Assembly: GCF_004796535.1 (NCBI RefSeq)
Contig: NZ_SPHY01000006.1
Coordinates: 124,001-188,000 of the forward strand
Reading direction: 5' to 3'
DNA from: Sphingomonas flavalba
Lineage (GTDB): Bacteria > Pseudomonadota > Alphaproteobacteria > Sphingomonadales > Sphingomonadaceae
DNA length: 64,000 nucleotides
Made by a program: the position numbers and the translations under genes. The notes beneath the pieces were generated by a model. It did not search any database. It was not told the origin of the DNA and saw only the letters and a list, made by a program, of their open reading frames with translations. Positions 56,007-64,000 of the stretch are shown here, piece by piece. The first letter of the stretch is position 1; each line of letters begins with the position of its first letter.

Positions 56007-56983
56007 GCAGCATTACGGACCAGCAGGCGGCCTGCGCGCTGTCGATCATCATCGTCAGCTACGGCACGCGCGACGACACGCTCGCCTGCCTCGCCAGCCT
56101 CTACGCCCATCCGCCGGCGGTGCCGTTCGAGGTGATCCTGTTCGACAACGCCTCGCCGGACGACAGCGTCGCGGCGGTCGCCGCCGCCTATCCGCAGGTC
56201 CGGCTGATCGCCAGCCCGGACAATCTCGGCTTCGGCGCCGGCAACAACGCGGCGGCGAAGCTGGCGACCGGCGATCGCATCCTGCTGCTCAATCCGGACA
56301 CGATCATCCTGCCGCACACCTTCGCCGGACTGATCGATTTCGCTGCCCGCACGCCGGATCGCGGCATCTGGGGCGGGCGCACCCTGTTCGGCGACGGCAC
56401 GCTCAACCCCACCTCCTGCTGGGCCAGCCTCAGCCTGTGGAGCCTGTTCGTCATCATGAGCGGGCTGACCCGCGCTTTCCCCTACACCCGCCTGTTCGAT
56501 CCGGAGATCTACGGCGGCTGGCAACGCGACACGGAAAGCGACGTCGACATCGTCACCGGCTGCTTCCTGCTGATCGATCGGCCGCTGTGGGAACGGCTCG
56601 GCGGCTTCGACCCGACCTTCTTCATGTATGCGGAGGAAGCGGACCTCTGCCTGCGCGCCCGGCGGCTCGGCGCCCGCCCCGGCATCTCGCCGGCGGCGGA
56701 GCTGATCCACCTCGGCGGCCGGTCGGAAACCTCGCGCCCGGACAAGATGGTCAAGATCATGCGCGGCCGCACCACGCTGATGCGCAAGCACTGGTCGCCC
56801 GCCGCCTATCGCCTCGGCCTGGCGATGTGCTGGCTGTGGGCGCTGTCGCGGATGCTCGGCTCGCACGTCCTGCCCGGCCGCCGCGACAACCCGCAAAGCT
56901 CGCGCGCCGACCGCGCGGTGGTCTGGCAGCGACGGCGCGAATGGCTGGCCGGCTACCCGGACGTCGCCCACGTCAAAGGCTGA
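56003..56983 (+). CDS. glycosyltransferase family 2 protein (rhamnosyltransferase-like)
   Basis: 326-residue GT-A enzyme: N-terminal SIIIVSYGTRDDTLACLASLY, the DNASPDDS loop, NLGFGAGNNAA, and LNPDTIILP (DxD-like), then GCFLLIDRPLWERLGGFDPTFFMYAEEADLCLRARRLG, typical of rhamnosyl/glycosyl transferases of polysaccharide repeat units. It is translationally coupled to the GT4 gene (ATGA), ending the UXS-GT4-GT2 unit. Confidence 0.93.
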   Translation: MSSITDQQAACALSIIIVSYGTRDDTLACLASLYAHPPAVPFEVILFDNASPDDSVAAVAAAYPQVRLIASPDNLGFGAGNNAAAKLATGDRILLLNPDTIILPHTFAGLIDFAARTPDRGIWGGRTLFGDGTLNPTSCWASLSLWSLFVIMSGLTRAFPYTRLFDPEIYGGWQRDTESDVDIVTGCFLLIDRPLWERLGGFDPTFFMYAEEADLCLRARRLGARPGISPAAELIHLGGRSETSRPDKMVKIMRGRTTLMRKHWSPAAYRLGLAMCWLWALSRMLGSHVLPGRRDNPQSSRADRAVVWQRRREWLAGYPDVAHVKG

Positions 56984-57059
56984 ACGGCGTCCCGAAACGG
57001 CACATTTTCGCGGAACATGCGACTGGAAGGAATGGTAAACAAAGCGTTACCTTCCCTGC

Positions 57060-57233
57060 ATGAAACGTCGCATCGTTCTGACTAACGAGTCAGCCCGTCA
57101 CCCTTTCCGGCAGAAGCTGCCGCCCTTTCGTGTCGAGCGCGTCGCGCCGGTCGCCGATGACGACAAGGACCTGAAGCTGTTCGTTCTCAGCTTCACCGCC
57201 TTCTTCATCGCGATCTACAGCTTCATCGGCTGA
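57060..57233 (+). CDS. small predicted membrane protein
   Basis: 57-residue reading frame not previously noted, encoded from an ATG at 57060 to TGA at 57231-57233. It begins MKRRIVLTNESARHPFRQK, has a basic/polar middle and an acidic patch (VADDDKDLK), and ends in a hydrophobic segment LFVLSFTAFFIAIYSFIG long enough for one membrane helix. Its amphipathic layout suggests a real protein rather than chance. No clear ribosome-binding site precedes it. Function unknown. Confidence 0.55.
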   Translation: MKRRIVLTNESARHPFRQKLPPFRVERVAPVADDDKDLKLFVLSFTAFFIAIYSFIG

Positions 57234-57252
57234 CACCCCCCGCACCCCATGT

Positions 57253-57323
57253 GCTCCTGTGCAAGCAGGAGCCCAGGAAGGCGTGGGGTTCGTAGGCGCC
57301 TGGACTCCCGCATGCGCGGGAGT
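57253..57323. repeat. pair of sphingomonad-type hairpin repeats
   Basis: Hairpin 1 has arms GCTCCTG (57253-57259) and CAGGAGC (57266-57272); hairpin 2 has arms ACTCCCGC (57304-57311) and GCGGGAGT (57316-57323). Both resemble dispersed intergenic hairpins and the one at 25158. They lie between the small protein and the convergent MFS gene and may end both transcripts. Confidence 0.65.
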
Positions 57324-57373
57324 ACGGTTCCCCGTGCGGCCGGGCCCGCTTTCCGCGTCAGCGGCCCGTCCCG

Positions 57374-58648
57374 CTATTCGCAGGCGCAGTGCAGCTTCCA
57401 CGCCAGCCAGGCGGAGACGATGCACATCGCCGATACCAGCAGCAGTTGGTCGACCGCCGACACATTGACCGCGCTCAATCCGAACGCGACCAGCGATCCG
57501 ACGACCATCGCGCCGGAATTGACGATGTTGTTGGCGGCGACGGTGCGCGCCGTCTCGCCGGCGCCGACGGTGGTGGTCAGGAACGCGTAGAGCGGCACCA
57601 CGAACATGCCGCCGCTGACCGCGACGCCGAACAGCGACAGGATCAGCATCGGCGCGCCGTCATGGCCGACGAACGCCCACAGGTCGTACAGCTCGCCGGC
57701 GTCGTCGCCGACCCATTGCTTCGCGACGAAATGGAGCAGCAGCACGAATCCGCCCATCGCGATCACCGCCGCCGGGGCGTAGCGGGCGGATACCGTGCCG
57801 CGCAGCAGCCGGTTGATCATCAGCGACCCGATCGCGACGCCGACCGAAAATATCGCCAGGAACAGGCTGGCGACCTGCTCATCGGCGGTCAGCACATTCT
57901 TCACCAGCGGGGGGAATTCGATGATCAGCACCGCCCCGATCGCCCAGAAGAAGCTGATCGAGCAAATGGCGAGGAACAGCCGGCGGATGTGCATCGTCCC
58001 GGAAACCAGCGCGATCGACGCACGGATGATGTGGAAATCCAGCTTCTCCGGCGGGTTGATCGGCGGCGCTGGCGGCACCTGCCGCCCGGTCAGCCAGCCG
58101 GCCGCCGCCACCGTCAGCACCAGCGCGGCGGCGATTCGCGCGTCATGGGTGATGAAACCGGCGGTGATCGTGCCGGCGAGGATGGCGATATAGGTGCCCG
58201 CCTCGACCAGCCCGGTGCCGCCCAGCACCTCGTCCTTTTCCAGGTGCTGGGGCAGGATCGCGTATTTGATCGGGCCGAAGAAGGTGGAATGGATGCCCAT
58301 CGCCAGCACCGCCGCCAGCATCAGCGGGATCGACGGCAGCAACAGGCCGACGGCGCCCACCGCCATGATCGCGATCTCCGCTGTCTTGACCATGCGGATG
58401 ATCCCCGCCTTGTCGCGGGTGTCGGCGAGCTGGCCGGACAGGGCGGACAGCAGGAAGAACGGCAGGATGAACAGGCCGGTGGCGATGGCGTTGAACTGCA
58501 ACTCCATCCGCGCGTCGGAATAGACCTGGTAGGTGACGAACAGCACCATCGCGGTCTTGAACAGATTGTCGTTGAAGGCCCCGAGCATCTGCGTCACGAA
58601 CAGCGGCAGGAATCGGCGACGGCCCAATAGCCGCAATGAGGTTTGCAT
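57374..58648 (-). CDS. LplT-like MFS lysophospholipid transporter
   Basis: 424-residue MFS protein resembling LplT, the flippase that moves lysophosphatidylethanolamine inward for reacylation. RRFLPLFVTQMLGAFNDNLFKTAMVLF at the N-terminus and LADTRDKAGIIRMVKTAEI are family-typical; twelve hydrophobic segments are expected. Start at MQTSLRLLGRRRF (58648) by family comparison; the longer frame adds 22 residues. The acyltransferase partner Aas is not in the window. It is divergent from pgsA. Confidence 0.88.
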   Translation of the reverse strand: MQTSLRLLGRRRFLPLFVTQMLGAFNDNLFKTAMVLFVTYQVYSDARMELQFNAIATGLFILPFFLLSALSGQLADTRDKAGIIRMVKTAEIAIMAVGAVGLLLPSIPLMLAAVLAMGIHSTFFGPIKYAILPQHLEKDEVLGGTGLVEAGTYIAILAGTITAGFITHDARIAAALVLTVAAAGWLTGRQVPPAPPINPPEKLDFHIIRASIALVSGTMHIRRLFLAICSISFFWAIGAVLIIEFPPLVKNVLTADEQVASLFLAIFSVGVAIGSLMINRLLRGTVSARYAPAAVIAMGGFVLLLHFVAKQWVGDDAGELYDLWAFVGHDGAPMLILSLFGVAVSGGMFVVPLYAFLTTTVGAGETARTVAANNIVNSGAMVVGSLVAFGLSAVNVSAVDQLLLVSAMCIVSAWLAWKLHCACE

Positions 58649-58778
58649 GGGGGGAATGGCTCGGATGTCGTGTCGGACGGGGCACCCATACCCGATCGCG
58701 GCGGCGCTTTCCAAAGGGAAAAGCCGCTTCGCCCCGGTTCAACTTCGCCGCGATCGGCGCTAAGCTGATGGCGACGCC

Positions 58779-59351
58779 ATGCTGACACTGCCCAACCTGC
58801 TCACCCTGTCGCGCATTTTCGCGGTGCCGCTGCTGGTCGCCCTGCTGTGGTATCCGCGGTGGCCGCTCGGCTACGCGATCGCCTTCGCGCTCTACTGCCT
58901 GATGGGCATCACCGATTATTTCGACGGTTATCTGGCCCGGGCCAAGGGCACGGTGTCGCGCCTCGGCGTCTTCCTCGACCCGATCGCCGACAAGATCATG
59001 GTCGCCGCCGTCATCGTCATGCTGATCTCGACCGACGAGATCGTCGCCGGCAAGCCGGTGATCACCGGCTGGACGGTGATCGCCGCGCTGATCATCCTGC
59101 TGCGCGAGATCGCCGTCTCCGGCCTGCGCGAATTCCTCGCCCAGCTCAGCGTCTCGGTGCCGGTCAGCAAGCTGGCGAAGTGGAAGACGACCTTCCAGAT
59201 GGTCGCGCTCGGCGCGCTGATCCTCGCCGGCGCGCTGCCCGCGCTGCGGTGGATCCACACCGTCGGCATCGCCTGCCTGTGGGCGGCGGCGCTGCTCACC
59301 CTGATTACCGGCTGGGACTATCTGCGCGCCGGCCTCAAATACATGGATTGA
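58779..59351 (+). CDS. pgsA: CDP-diacylglycerol-glycerol-3-phosphate 3-phosphatidyltransferase
   Basis: 190-residue CDP-alcohol phosphatidyltransferase making phosphatidylglycerol phosphate. The family signature DG(x)2AR(x)8G(x)3D(x)3D is present as DYFDGYLARAKGTVSRLGVFLDPIADK (about residues 48-73). Several hydrophobic helices follow. Its neighbour on the other strand is an LplT-like transporter, so both genes touch phospholipid metabolism. Confidence 0.95.
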   Translation: MLTLPNLLTLSRIFAVPLLVALLWYPRWPLGYAIAFALYCLMGITDYFDGYLARAKGTVSRLGVFLDPIADKIMVAAVIVMLISTDEIVAGKPVITGWTVIAALIILLREIAVSGLREFLAQLSVSVPVSKLAKWKTTFQMVALGALILAGALPALRWIHTVGIACLWAAALLTLITGWDYLRAGLKYMD

Positions 59352-59389
59352 AACCGGGGGGCCGGCGCCGAACCCGAACAAACAACAAC

Positions 59390-59411
59390 CCCCTCCCCTT
59401 CAGGGGAGGGG
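59390..59411. repeat. hairpin repeat CCCCTCCCC/GGGGAGGGG
   Basis: Arms CCCCTCCCC (59390-59398) and GGGGAGGGG (59403-59411) with a TTCA loop, 39 bases after the pgsA stop and 65 bases from the fasciclin gene end. It is another intergenic hairpin repeat and may serve as a shared terminator. Confidence 0.6.
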
Positions 59412-59475
59412 CTCGGGGTGGGGCCTGTCCTCCCCCGCGCATCAACGGCGGGGCAGGACGCCGGCCCGCCCCGCT

Positions 59476-60087
59476 TTACAGTTTCGGCAGCAGCACGCCG
59501 TTGGTGACGTGGATCAGCCCGTTGGCGCTCTTCACGTCGCCCTGGGCGACATAGGCCGGGTTGCCGTTGGCGTCGGTCAGCTTGACCGCGCCGTTCTCGA
59601 AGGTGACGGCGAAGGTCTGGCCCTCGACGGTGGTCAGCGTCGCGGTGCCGCCATTGGCCTCCGCCTGCTTGCGGATGTCGTCGATGGTCAGGGTACCGGG
59701 CACGATCTGGTAGTTGATGACCTTGACCAGCGTTTCCTTGTTCTCCGGTTTCAGCAACGTGTCGACGGTGCCGGGGGCGAGCCGCCCGAACGCGCCGTTG
59801 TCGGCGGCGAACAGGGTGAAGGGGCCGGCGGCCGCCAGGTCGACGCCGCTCGCGGCCAGCACCTTGACCAGTTCGCTATGGTCGGCGGACTTGCCGATAT
59901 TCTGGACGATCGTCGCGGCCGGGTCCATCGCGGCACCGCCGACTGTGACTTCCGGGGCGGCGGCATCGGCGGCGGCGGGCGCGGCCTGAGCCGGGCCGGT
60001 CTGGGCCGATGCGGCGGTGGCCGGCACGGTGGCCGACAGGGCGAACGCCATGGCGGTGAACAGGCATGCGGGTTTTGCGATGAACAT
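59476..60087 (-). CDS. exported fasciclin-domain protein
   Basis: 203-residue secreted protein: signal peptide about residues 1-27 (ATVPATAASAQ) and a FAS1 domain (about 60-200) with the H1/H2 boxes, LFAADNGAFGRLAPGTVDTLL and VIHVTNGVLLP. FAS1 domains mediate adhesion or matrix binding. The Ala/Pro-rich linker before the domain is common. No partner is suggested by the neighbours, oxyR upstream and pgsA convergent. Confidence 0.93.
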   Translation of the reverse strand: MFIAKPACLFTAMAFALSATVPATAASAQTGPAQAAPAAADAAAPEVTVGGAAMDPAATIVQNIGKSADHSELVKVLAASGVDLAAAGPFTLFAADNGAFGRLAPGTVDTLLKPENKETLVKVINYQIVPGTLTIDDIRKQAEANGGTATLTTVEGQTFAVTFENGAVKLTDANGNPAYVAQGDVKSANGLIHVTNGVLLPKL

Positions 60088-60195
60088 CCCGGAACTCTCC
60101 TCGATCGTTGGAAACCCTCCGCATGTGGCAAATCGAATACGATTTACCTACGTCTTAACCGTTGGCCCGTGGCAAATCAGCGTTCGGCCGTGCGG

Positions 60196-61095
60196 TCATG
60201 TCCCGGATCGCAACAGTTCGGCGAGCAGCAGGAAATCCTTCTCGCGCGGGCTGCCGCGCCGCCAGGCGAGAGCGATATGGCGGGAATCATGGGCGGCGGC
60301 GATCGGCCGGGCGACGATATCGGTATTGTCCAATATCCCCGCCTCGACCGCCATCGCGGGGAGGATGGTGATGCCCAGACCGTTGTCGACCATCTGGACC
60401 AGCGTGTGGAGGGACGTGCCCATCATCGCCGCCTCGGCGCGGATTTCCGGGCGGTTGCACGCCGCCAGCGCGTGGTCCTTCAGGCAGTGGCCGTCCTCCA
60501 GCAGCAGCAGCCGCGTCTCGTCGATCGCGTCGGGCGGGATCGCCTCCGCCGCCTCGTCCGCCTCACCGCGCGGGAAGGCGACGAACAGCCGGTCGTCGAA
60601 CAGCGGTGCCGTCGCGATGTCGCCGCAGGCATAGGGCATCGCCAGCAGCACGCAGTCGGCCTGGCCGTTGTGCAGCGACTCGCAGGCCGCGCCGCTCGGC
60701 TCCTCGCGCAGGTAGAGCTTCAGTTCCGGCCGCTCGTGCCGCAGCCGCGGCAGGATCCGCGGCAGGAAGAACGGCGCGATCGTCGGGATCACGCTCATCC
60801 GCATGTCGCCGGACAGCGGCTTGCCGGCGGCGCGCACCATGTCGGTCAGCTCCTCCGCCTCGCGCAGCACCCGCCGCGCCTTGTCGACGATCGCGTCGCC
60901 AAGCGCCGTGAACCGCACCACCCGCCGCGTCCGCTCGACCAGCACGATGCCGATCAGCGACTCCAGTTCGCGGATGCCCGCCGACAGCGTCGACTGGGTG
61001 ACGAACATCGCCTCGGCGGCGCGGCCGAAATGGCCGTGTTCGCGCAACGCAACCAGATATTGGAGCTGTTTCAGGGTCGGAAGATAGGTTGCCAT
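60196..61095 (-). CDS. oxyR: hydrogen-peroxide sensing LysR regulator OxyR
   Basis: 299-residue LysR-type regulator with the redox pair of OxyR: Cys204 and Cys213 in LEDGHCLKDHALAAC, matching the nine-residue spacing of the E. coli Cys199/Cys208 disulfide. The N-terminal helix-turn-helix spans about residues 5-60 (HFGRAAEAMFVTQSTLSAGIRELES). It is divergent from ahpC, 143 bases away, the standard target arrangement. I could not place a full OxyR box in that gap by eye. Confidence 0.95.
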   Translation of the reverse strand: MATYLPTLKQLQYLVALREHGHFGRAAEAMFVTQSTLSAGIRELESLIGIVLVERTRRVVRFTALGDAIVDKARRVLREAEELTDMVRAAGKPLSGDMRMSVIPTIAPFFLPRILPRLRHERPELKLYLREEPSGAACESLHNGQADCVLLAMPYACGDIATAPLFDDRLFVAFPRGEADEAAEAIPPDAIDETRLLLLEDGHCLKDHALAACNRPEIRAEAAMMGTSLHTLVQMVDNGLGITILPAMAVEAGILDNTDIVARPIAAAHDSRHIALAWRRGSPREKDFLLLAELLRSGT

Positions 61096-61238
61096 CGGCT
61101 CACTCGATCAACGTCGTCGGAATAATCAATTTAGGCACTTGAACAGAAAGCGCTAGAGACCATGTGGGACGGGTGCCGAGGCGGTGTCGACCGCTGCCGG
61201 TGCGCTGCCCTCAACCGGTTTCACAGGAGACAATTCCG

Positions 61239-61781
61239 ATGCTGACAGTTGGCGACAAGTTCCCCGCCCTCACTCTTCCGGTCCAGCAGGGGGTCTCGGC
61301 CCTTCCGGCCGGCGAGACGATCGACACCGGCGAAACCAACGGCAAGTGGAAGGTCGTGTTCTTCTGGCCGAAGGATTTCACCTTCATCTGCCCGACCGAG
61401 ATCATCGGCTATGGTGAGCTGAAGAATGATTTCGCCGACCGCGACGCCGTGCTGATCGGCGCGTCGACCGACACCGATTTCGTCCACTTCGCGTGGCGCA
61501 AGTCGGACGAGCGCCTCGCCGCCTGCGATTTCCCGTGGATCGCCGACAACCAGAAGAAGCTGGCCAACGCCCTCGGCATCGTCGATGCGGACGCCGGCGT
61601 CGCCTATCGCGCGACCTTCATCGTCGATCCGCACAACGTGATCCAGCACGTCACCGTCAACGGCCTCAACCAGGGCCGCAACCCGGCGGAAGCGATCCGC
61701 GTGCTCGACGCGCTGCAAACCGACGAGCTCTGCCCGTGCAACTGGCAGCAGGGTGAAGAGGTGCTGCGCCCGGCCGCCTGA
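61239..61781 (+). CDS. ahpC: AhpC-type peroxiredoxin
   Basis: 180-residue 2-Cys-type peroxiredoxin reducing hydrogen peroxide and alkyl hydroperoxides. The peroxidatic Cys51 is in DFTFICPTEI, and Cys165/Cys167 near the C-terminus (ELCPCNW) can act as the resolving Cys. ATG 61239 follows ACAGGAGA. It is divergent from oxyR and followed by ahpD, which can recycle it through lipoyl/AhpD disulfide chemistry in place of AhpF. Confidence 0.95.
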   Translation: MLTVGDKFPALTLPVQQGVSALPAGETIDTGETNGKWKVVFFWPKDFTFICPTEIIGYGELKNDFADRDAVLIGASTDTDFVHFAWRKSDERLAACDFPWIADNQKKLANALGIVDADAGVAYRATFIVDPHNVIQHVTVNGLNQGRNPAEAIRVLDALQTDELCPCNWQQGEEVLRPAA

Positions 61782-61940
61782 CCGGGGCTGGCTTCGGAAC
61801 CGTCCGTCATCGTCCGGGGCGCGACCTCGCGGCGGTCCGGGCGGGTCCGGCACACCGTGTCGCGCCGCAAGGCGCATGTTCCGGGGGCGCGGGAGCTTCG
61901 CCTTCCGCGCCCCTTTTTCATCCCGAACAGGAGGACAGCC

Positions 61941-62462
61941 ATGTCGCTCAAGGCTTTCGCCGATACCCTTCCCGATTACGCGAAGGATCTCCGGCTCAAC
62001 GTCGGTTCGCTGCTTGGTGAGCCGATCCTCAACGATCAGCGCAAATACGGGCTGCTGCTCGCCACCGCCCACGGCACCGGCTACAAGCCGCTGGTCGACG
62101 CCGCCGAGGCGGAAGCGGAAGGCAAGCTGTCGCCGGAGGCGGCCAACGCCGCCCGCGCCGCCGCCGCGATCATGGCGATGAACAACGTCTACTACCGCTT
62201 CGTCCACCTCGCCTCGAACAAGGAATACGGCCAGCTCCCGGCCAAGCTCCGGATGAACGTCATCGGCTCGCCCGGCATCGAGAAGGACGATTTCGAGCTG
62301 TTCAGCCTCGCCGTCTCCGCCCAGAACGGCTGCGGCATGTGCATTGACAGCCACGAACGGGTGCTGAAGCAGCACGGCGTCAATGCGGAGACGATCCAGG
62401 CCGCCGCCCGCATCGGTTCGGTCATGAAGGCCGTCGCCACCGTCCACGCGGTCTCGGCCTGA
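61941..62462 (+). CDS. ahpD: alkyl hydroperoxidase AhpD
   Basis: 173-residue carboxymuconolactone-decarboxylase-like protein. Active-site CxxC with His is in NGCGMCIDSHE (Cys131, Cys134, His138). AhpD reduces AhpC using electrons from a dihydrolipoamide-linked donor, completing the oxyR-regulated unit. ATG at 61941 follows AGGAGG. A 158-base gap separates it from ahpC and holds no obvious terminator. Confidence 0.95.
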   Translation: MSLKAFADTLPDYAKDLRLNVGSLLGEPILNDQRKYGLLLATAHGTGYKPLVDAAEAEAEGKLSPEAANAARAAAAIMAMNNVYYRFVHLASNKEYGQLPAKLRMNVIGSPGIEKDDFELFSLAVSAQNGCGMCIDSHERVLKQHGVNAETIQAAARIGSVMKAVATVHAVSA

Positions 62463-62468
62463 CCCCCG

Positions 62469-62496
62469 GCGGAAGCGGCCCTCACCGCTTCCGCCA
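62469..62496 (+). terminator. hairpin after ahpD
   Basis: Perfect 11-bp stem GGCGGAAGCGG (62469-62479) / CCGCTTCCGCC (62486-62496) with a 6-base loop, directly after the ahpD stop. It lacks a T-run; a dispersed repeat follows. Confidence 0.6.
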
Positions 62497-62498
62497 CC

Positions 62499-62566
62499 CC
62501 ACTCCCGTCACTGCGACACCCCCACTCCCGTCATTGCGAGCCCCCGCAGGGGGCGCGGCAATCCAC
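62499..62566. repeat. dispersed repeat with CGTCATTGCGAG...GCGGCAATCCA hairpin
   Basis: A partial tandem copy (CCACTCCCGTCA near 62500 and 62522) and a hairpin whose ends are ATTGC (62533-62537) and GCAAT (62558-62562), with an inner GCCCCC/GGGGGC stem. It looks like the widespread 'TCATTGCGAG...GCAATCCA' palindromic repeats of many proteobacteria. Confidence 0.65.
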
Positions 62567-62621
62567 GGACGCGGCACGAAAATTCGCGGCCTCCCCTACG
62601 CGAGCGCCGGCCGCCCCGTCC

Positions 62622-63389
62622 CTACGCCGCCACCGCCCGCCACAGGCTGAACGCACTCGTCGCGGTCAGCACGATGCCGACCAGGATCAGCAGCGTCCTC
62701 GGCTGCACCCGCTTGGCCAGCACCGCTCCCAGCGGCGCCGCCAGCACCCCGCCGATCAGCAGCCCGCCGGTGACGATGGTCAGCGCGGCAAAGCCCATCG
62801 CGGCGATGAAGGTGGCCGACACGCTGACCGTCAGGAAGAATTCGGCGGTGTTGACCGTGCCGATCGTCTTGCGCGGTTCGACCCCCTGGATCAGCAGGTT
62901 GGAGGTGACGATCGGTCCCCAGCCGCCGCCGCCCGCCGCGTCGAGAAAGCCGCCGATCAGGCCGAGCGGCGCGACGATCCGCGCCCGGTGCGCCTTGGGC
63001 GGCGTGTGGAACGCCCGCCACAGCAGGTACACGCCGACCCCGGTCAGATATGCCATCACGAACGGCCTGGCGATATCGGCGTTCAGCACCAGCACATAGG
63101 CGCCCATCACTCCGCCGATCAGGCCGGGAATCACCAGCCGCCCGAACAGCCGCCAGTCGACATTCTTGTGGGCGATATGGCTGATCGCCGACGCGGCGGT
63201 GGTGAACATCTCGACGAAATGCACGCCGGCCGACGCCCGCGTCGGCGATATGCCGAGCAGGCTGACCATCATCGTCGACGATATGACGCCGAATGCCATG
63301 CCGAGCGCGCCGTCGATGACCTGGGCGGCGAAACCTACTGCAATGAAAGGCAGAATCTGGCTCACGTCGAAGCTGGACAGGTCGATCAT
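62622..63389 (-). CDS. TauE/SafE family sulfite exporter-like permease
   Basis: 255-residue membrane protein of the TauE/SafE (DUF81) family with about eight hydrophobic segments (AAQVIDGALGMAFGVISSTMM; GLIGGVMGAYVLVL; GGFLDAAGGGGWGPIVTSNLL). Members export sulfite or organosulfonates. ATG 63389 follows AGAGGAGACC. A serine acetyltransferase gene is divergent, 161 bases away, so both may bear on sulfur metabolism. Confidence 0.92.
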   Translation of the reverse strand: MIDLSSFDVSQILPFIAVGFAAQVIDGALGMAFGVISSTMMVSLLGISPTRASAGVHFVEMFTTAASAISHIAHKNVDWRLFGRLVIPGLIGGVMGAYVLVLNADIARPFVMAYLTGVGVYLLWRAFHTPPKAHRARIVAPLGLIGGFLDAAGGGGWGPIVTSNLLIQGVEPRKTIGTVNTAEFFLTVSVSATFIAAMGFAALTIVTGGLLIGGVLAAPLGAVLAKRVQPRTLLILVGIVLTATSAFSLWRAVAA

Positions 63390-63550
63390 TCGGTCTCCTC
63401 TGGCGACGACGCTCCCCCGTTCTGCGATGGCTTGGCGCCTCAGGGCAAGATAGAAGGGCTTGGTACCGCCCAAAACCGCTTGCGCCGACGCTCTGGCAAT
63501 AGGAAACGCACGAACCTAGATTGGCGCCGCACAGGGCAGGGAGAAGCAAG

Positions 63551-64000
63551 TTGGCGAATGCGCTGACCCGATATCTGGATTCCATCAAGGCGCGCGATCC
63601 GGCGCCCCGGTCGCGCTGGGAAGTACTGCTCTACCCCGGCGTGCTGGCGGTCGGCCTGCACCGCGTCGCCCACTGGCTGTTCGTCGGCGAGCTGTATTTC
63701 CTCGCCCGCCTGGTCAACCACCTGTCCCGTTTCCTGACCGCGATCGACATCCACCCCGGCGCCCGGATCGGTCGCAACCTGTTCATCGACCACGGCTTCG
63801 TGGTGATCGGCGAGACGGCGGAGATCGGCGACAACGTCACCATCTATCAGGGCGCGACGCTCGGCGGCACCAATCCCGCCAACGGCGAGGCGGGCAAACG
63901 CCACCCGACGGTCGAGGACGGCGTCATCATCAGCCTCGGCGTCGCCATCCTCGGGCCGATCACCATCGGCGCCGGCGCCCGCCTCGGCGCCAACGCGGTG
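63551..64000 (+). CDS. epsC: serine O-acetyltransferase, 3'-truncated by window edge
   Basis: First 150 residues of a left-handed-beta-helix acetyltransferase of the EpsC/CysE type, making O-acetylserine for cysteine synthesis. Visible are the N-terminal helical part, DIHPGARIG with the catalytic His, and hexapeptide repeats ([55 protein letters not shown]). The start is TTG 63551 after GGGAGAAG, chosen because no ATG or GTG fits. The frame is open to the window's last base. Confidence 0.9.
   Translation, partial: MANALTRYLDSIKARDPAPRSRWEVLLYPGVLAVGLHRVAHWLFVGELYFLARLVNHLSRFLTAIDIHPGARIGRNLFIDHGFVVIGETAEIGDNVTIYQGATLGGTNPANGEAGKRHPTVEDGVIISLGVAILGPITIGAGARLGANAV

Noticed and set aside
61096-61238. 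OxyR operator between oxyR and ahpC
   Set aside because: I looked for ATAG-N7-CTAT repeats and saw only weak partial matches; not enough to place a site, though one is likely.
1-64000. CRISPR arrays, phage structural genes, transposases or rRNA
   Set aside because: No regularly spaced direct repeats, phage-like proteins, transposase motifs or rRNA-like sequences were noticed in reading the window.

Overview
The window is a high-GC chromosomal stretch from an alphaproteobacterium, most likely a member of the Sphingomonadales. The signs are TonB-dependent receptors, a PhaB/RHH pair, a TamA-TamB pair, an EpsD-type peptidyl-prolyl isomerase, hairpin intergenic repeats of a kind common in sphingomonads, and many ATGA-type stop/start overlaps. 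I see no prophage, transposase, integrase, rRNA or CRISPR array. One tRNA (Leu, anticodon CAA) is present.

Layout. 1-3.1 kb: the 3' part of an aldehyde dehydrogenase, an exported amidohydrolase and an Lrp/AsnC regulator. 3.3-9.5 kb: tamA-tamB envelope export genes. 9.6-13.5 kb: an iron-uptake unit (TonB siderophore receptor, Sel1 protein, PiuC-type dioxygenase). 13.5-19.6 kb: RHH protein, phaB, hemH, an orphan molybdenum hydroxylase large subunit and an acyl-CoA ligase. 19.7-25.6 kb: lgt-midA-GNAT-pgeF, a TonB-like protein, a cystathionine gamma-synthase family enzyme and RidA.

25.7-42.2 kb is the most interesting part. It is an imino/amino-acid catabolic region with a three-subunit D-hydroxyproline-dehydrogenase-like flavoenzyme, a DapA-family deaminase-like enzyme, a LysR regulator, a sodium:solute symporter with its DUF3311 partner, and a proline-racemase-family enzyme. 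An alr-dadA-ridA D-alanine unit with a divergent Lrp regulator follows. A lower-GC insert (about 32.9-37.7 kb) carries a TonB receptor, a DUF819 permease and an AstE/aspartoacylase-like deacylase. An identical 15-bp inverted repeat, TTGCG-N5-CGCAA, lies both beside the LysR gene and in the symporter/TonB-receptor intergenic region, with a second near-copy there. This suggests one regulon for uptake and breakdown. The proline-racemase homologue has Ser and Thr at the two positions where racemases carry catalytic Cys, so simple epimerase annotation is doubtful.

42.2-51.5 kb: tRNA-Leu, then a DNA-repair/stress block (Ku, an MgtC-like protein, LigD, a cysteine-poor UdgX, a CinA-like amidase, AsmA-like, PRC-barrel and SDR proteins). 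51.6-57.2 kb: a fragment of polysaccharide biosynthesis (PssD/PssE-like fused glycosyltransferase, EpsD lipoprotein, UDP-glucuronate decarboxylase-like enzyme, GT4, GT2) and a tiny membrane protein. 57.4-64 kb: LplT-like MFS carrier, pgsA, a fasciclin protein, oxyR-ahpC-ahpD peroxide defence, a TauE/SafE permease and the start of a serine acetyltransferase that runs off the window.

No gene-free stretch exceeds about 280 bases. Coordinates of start codons were adjusted by hand where a ribosome-binding site or family N-terminus pointed to a start different from the longest open frame.
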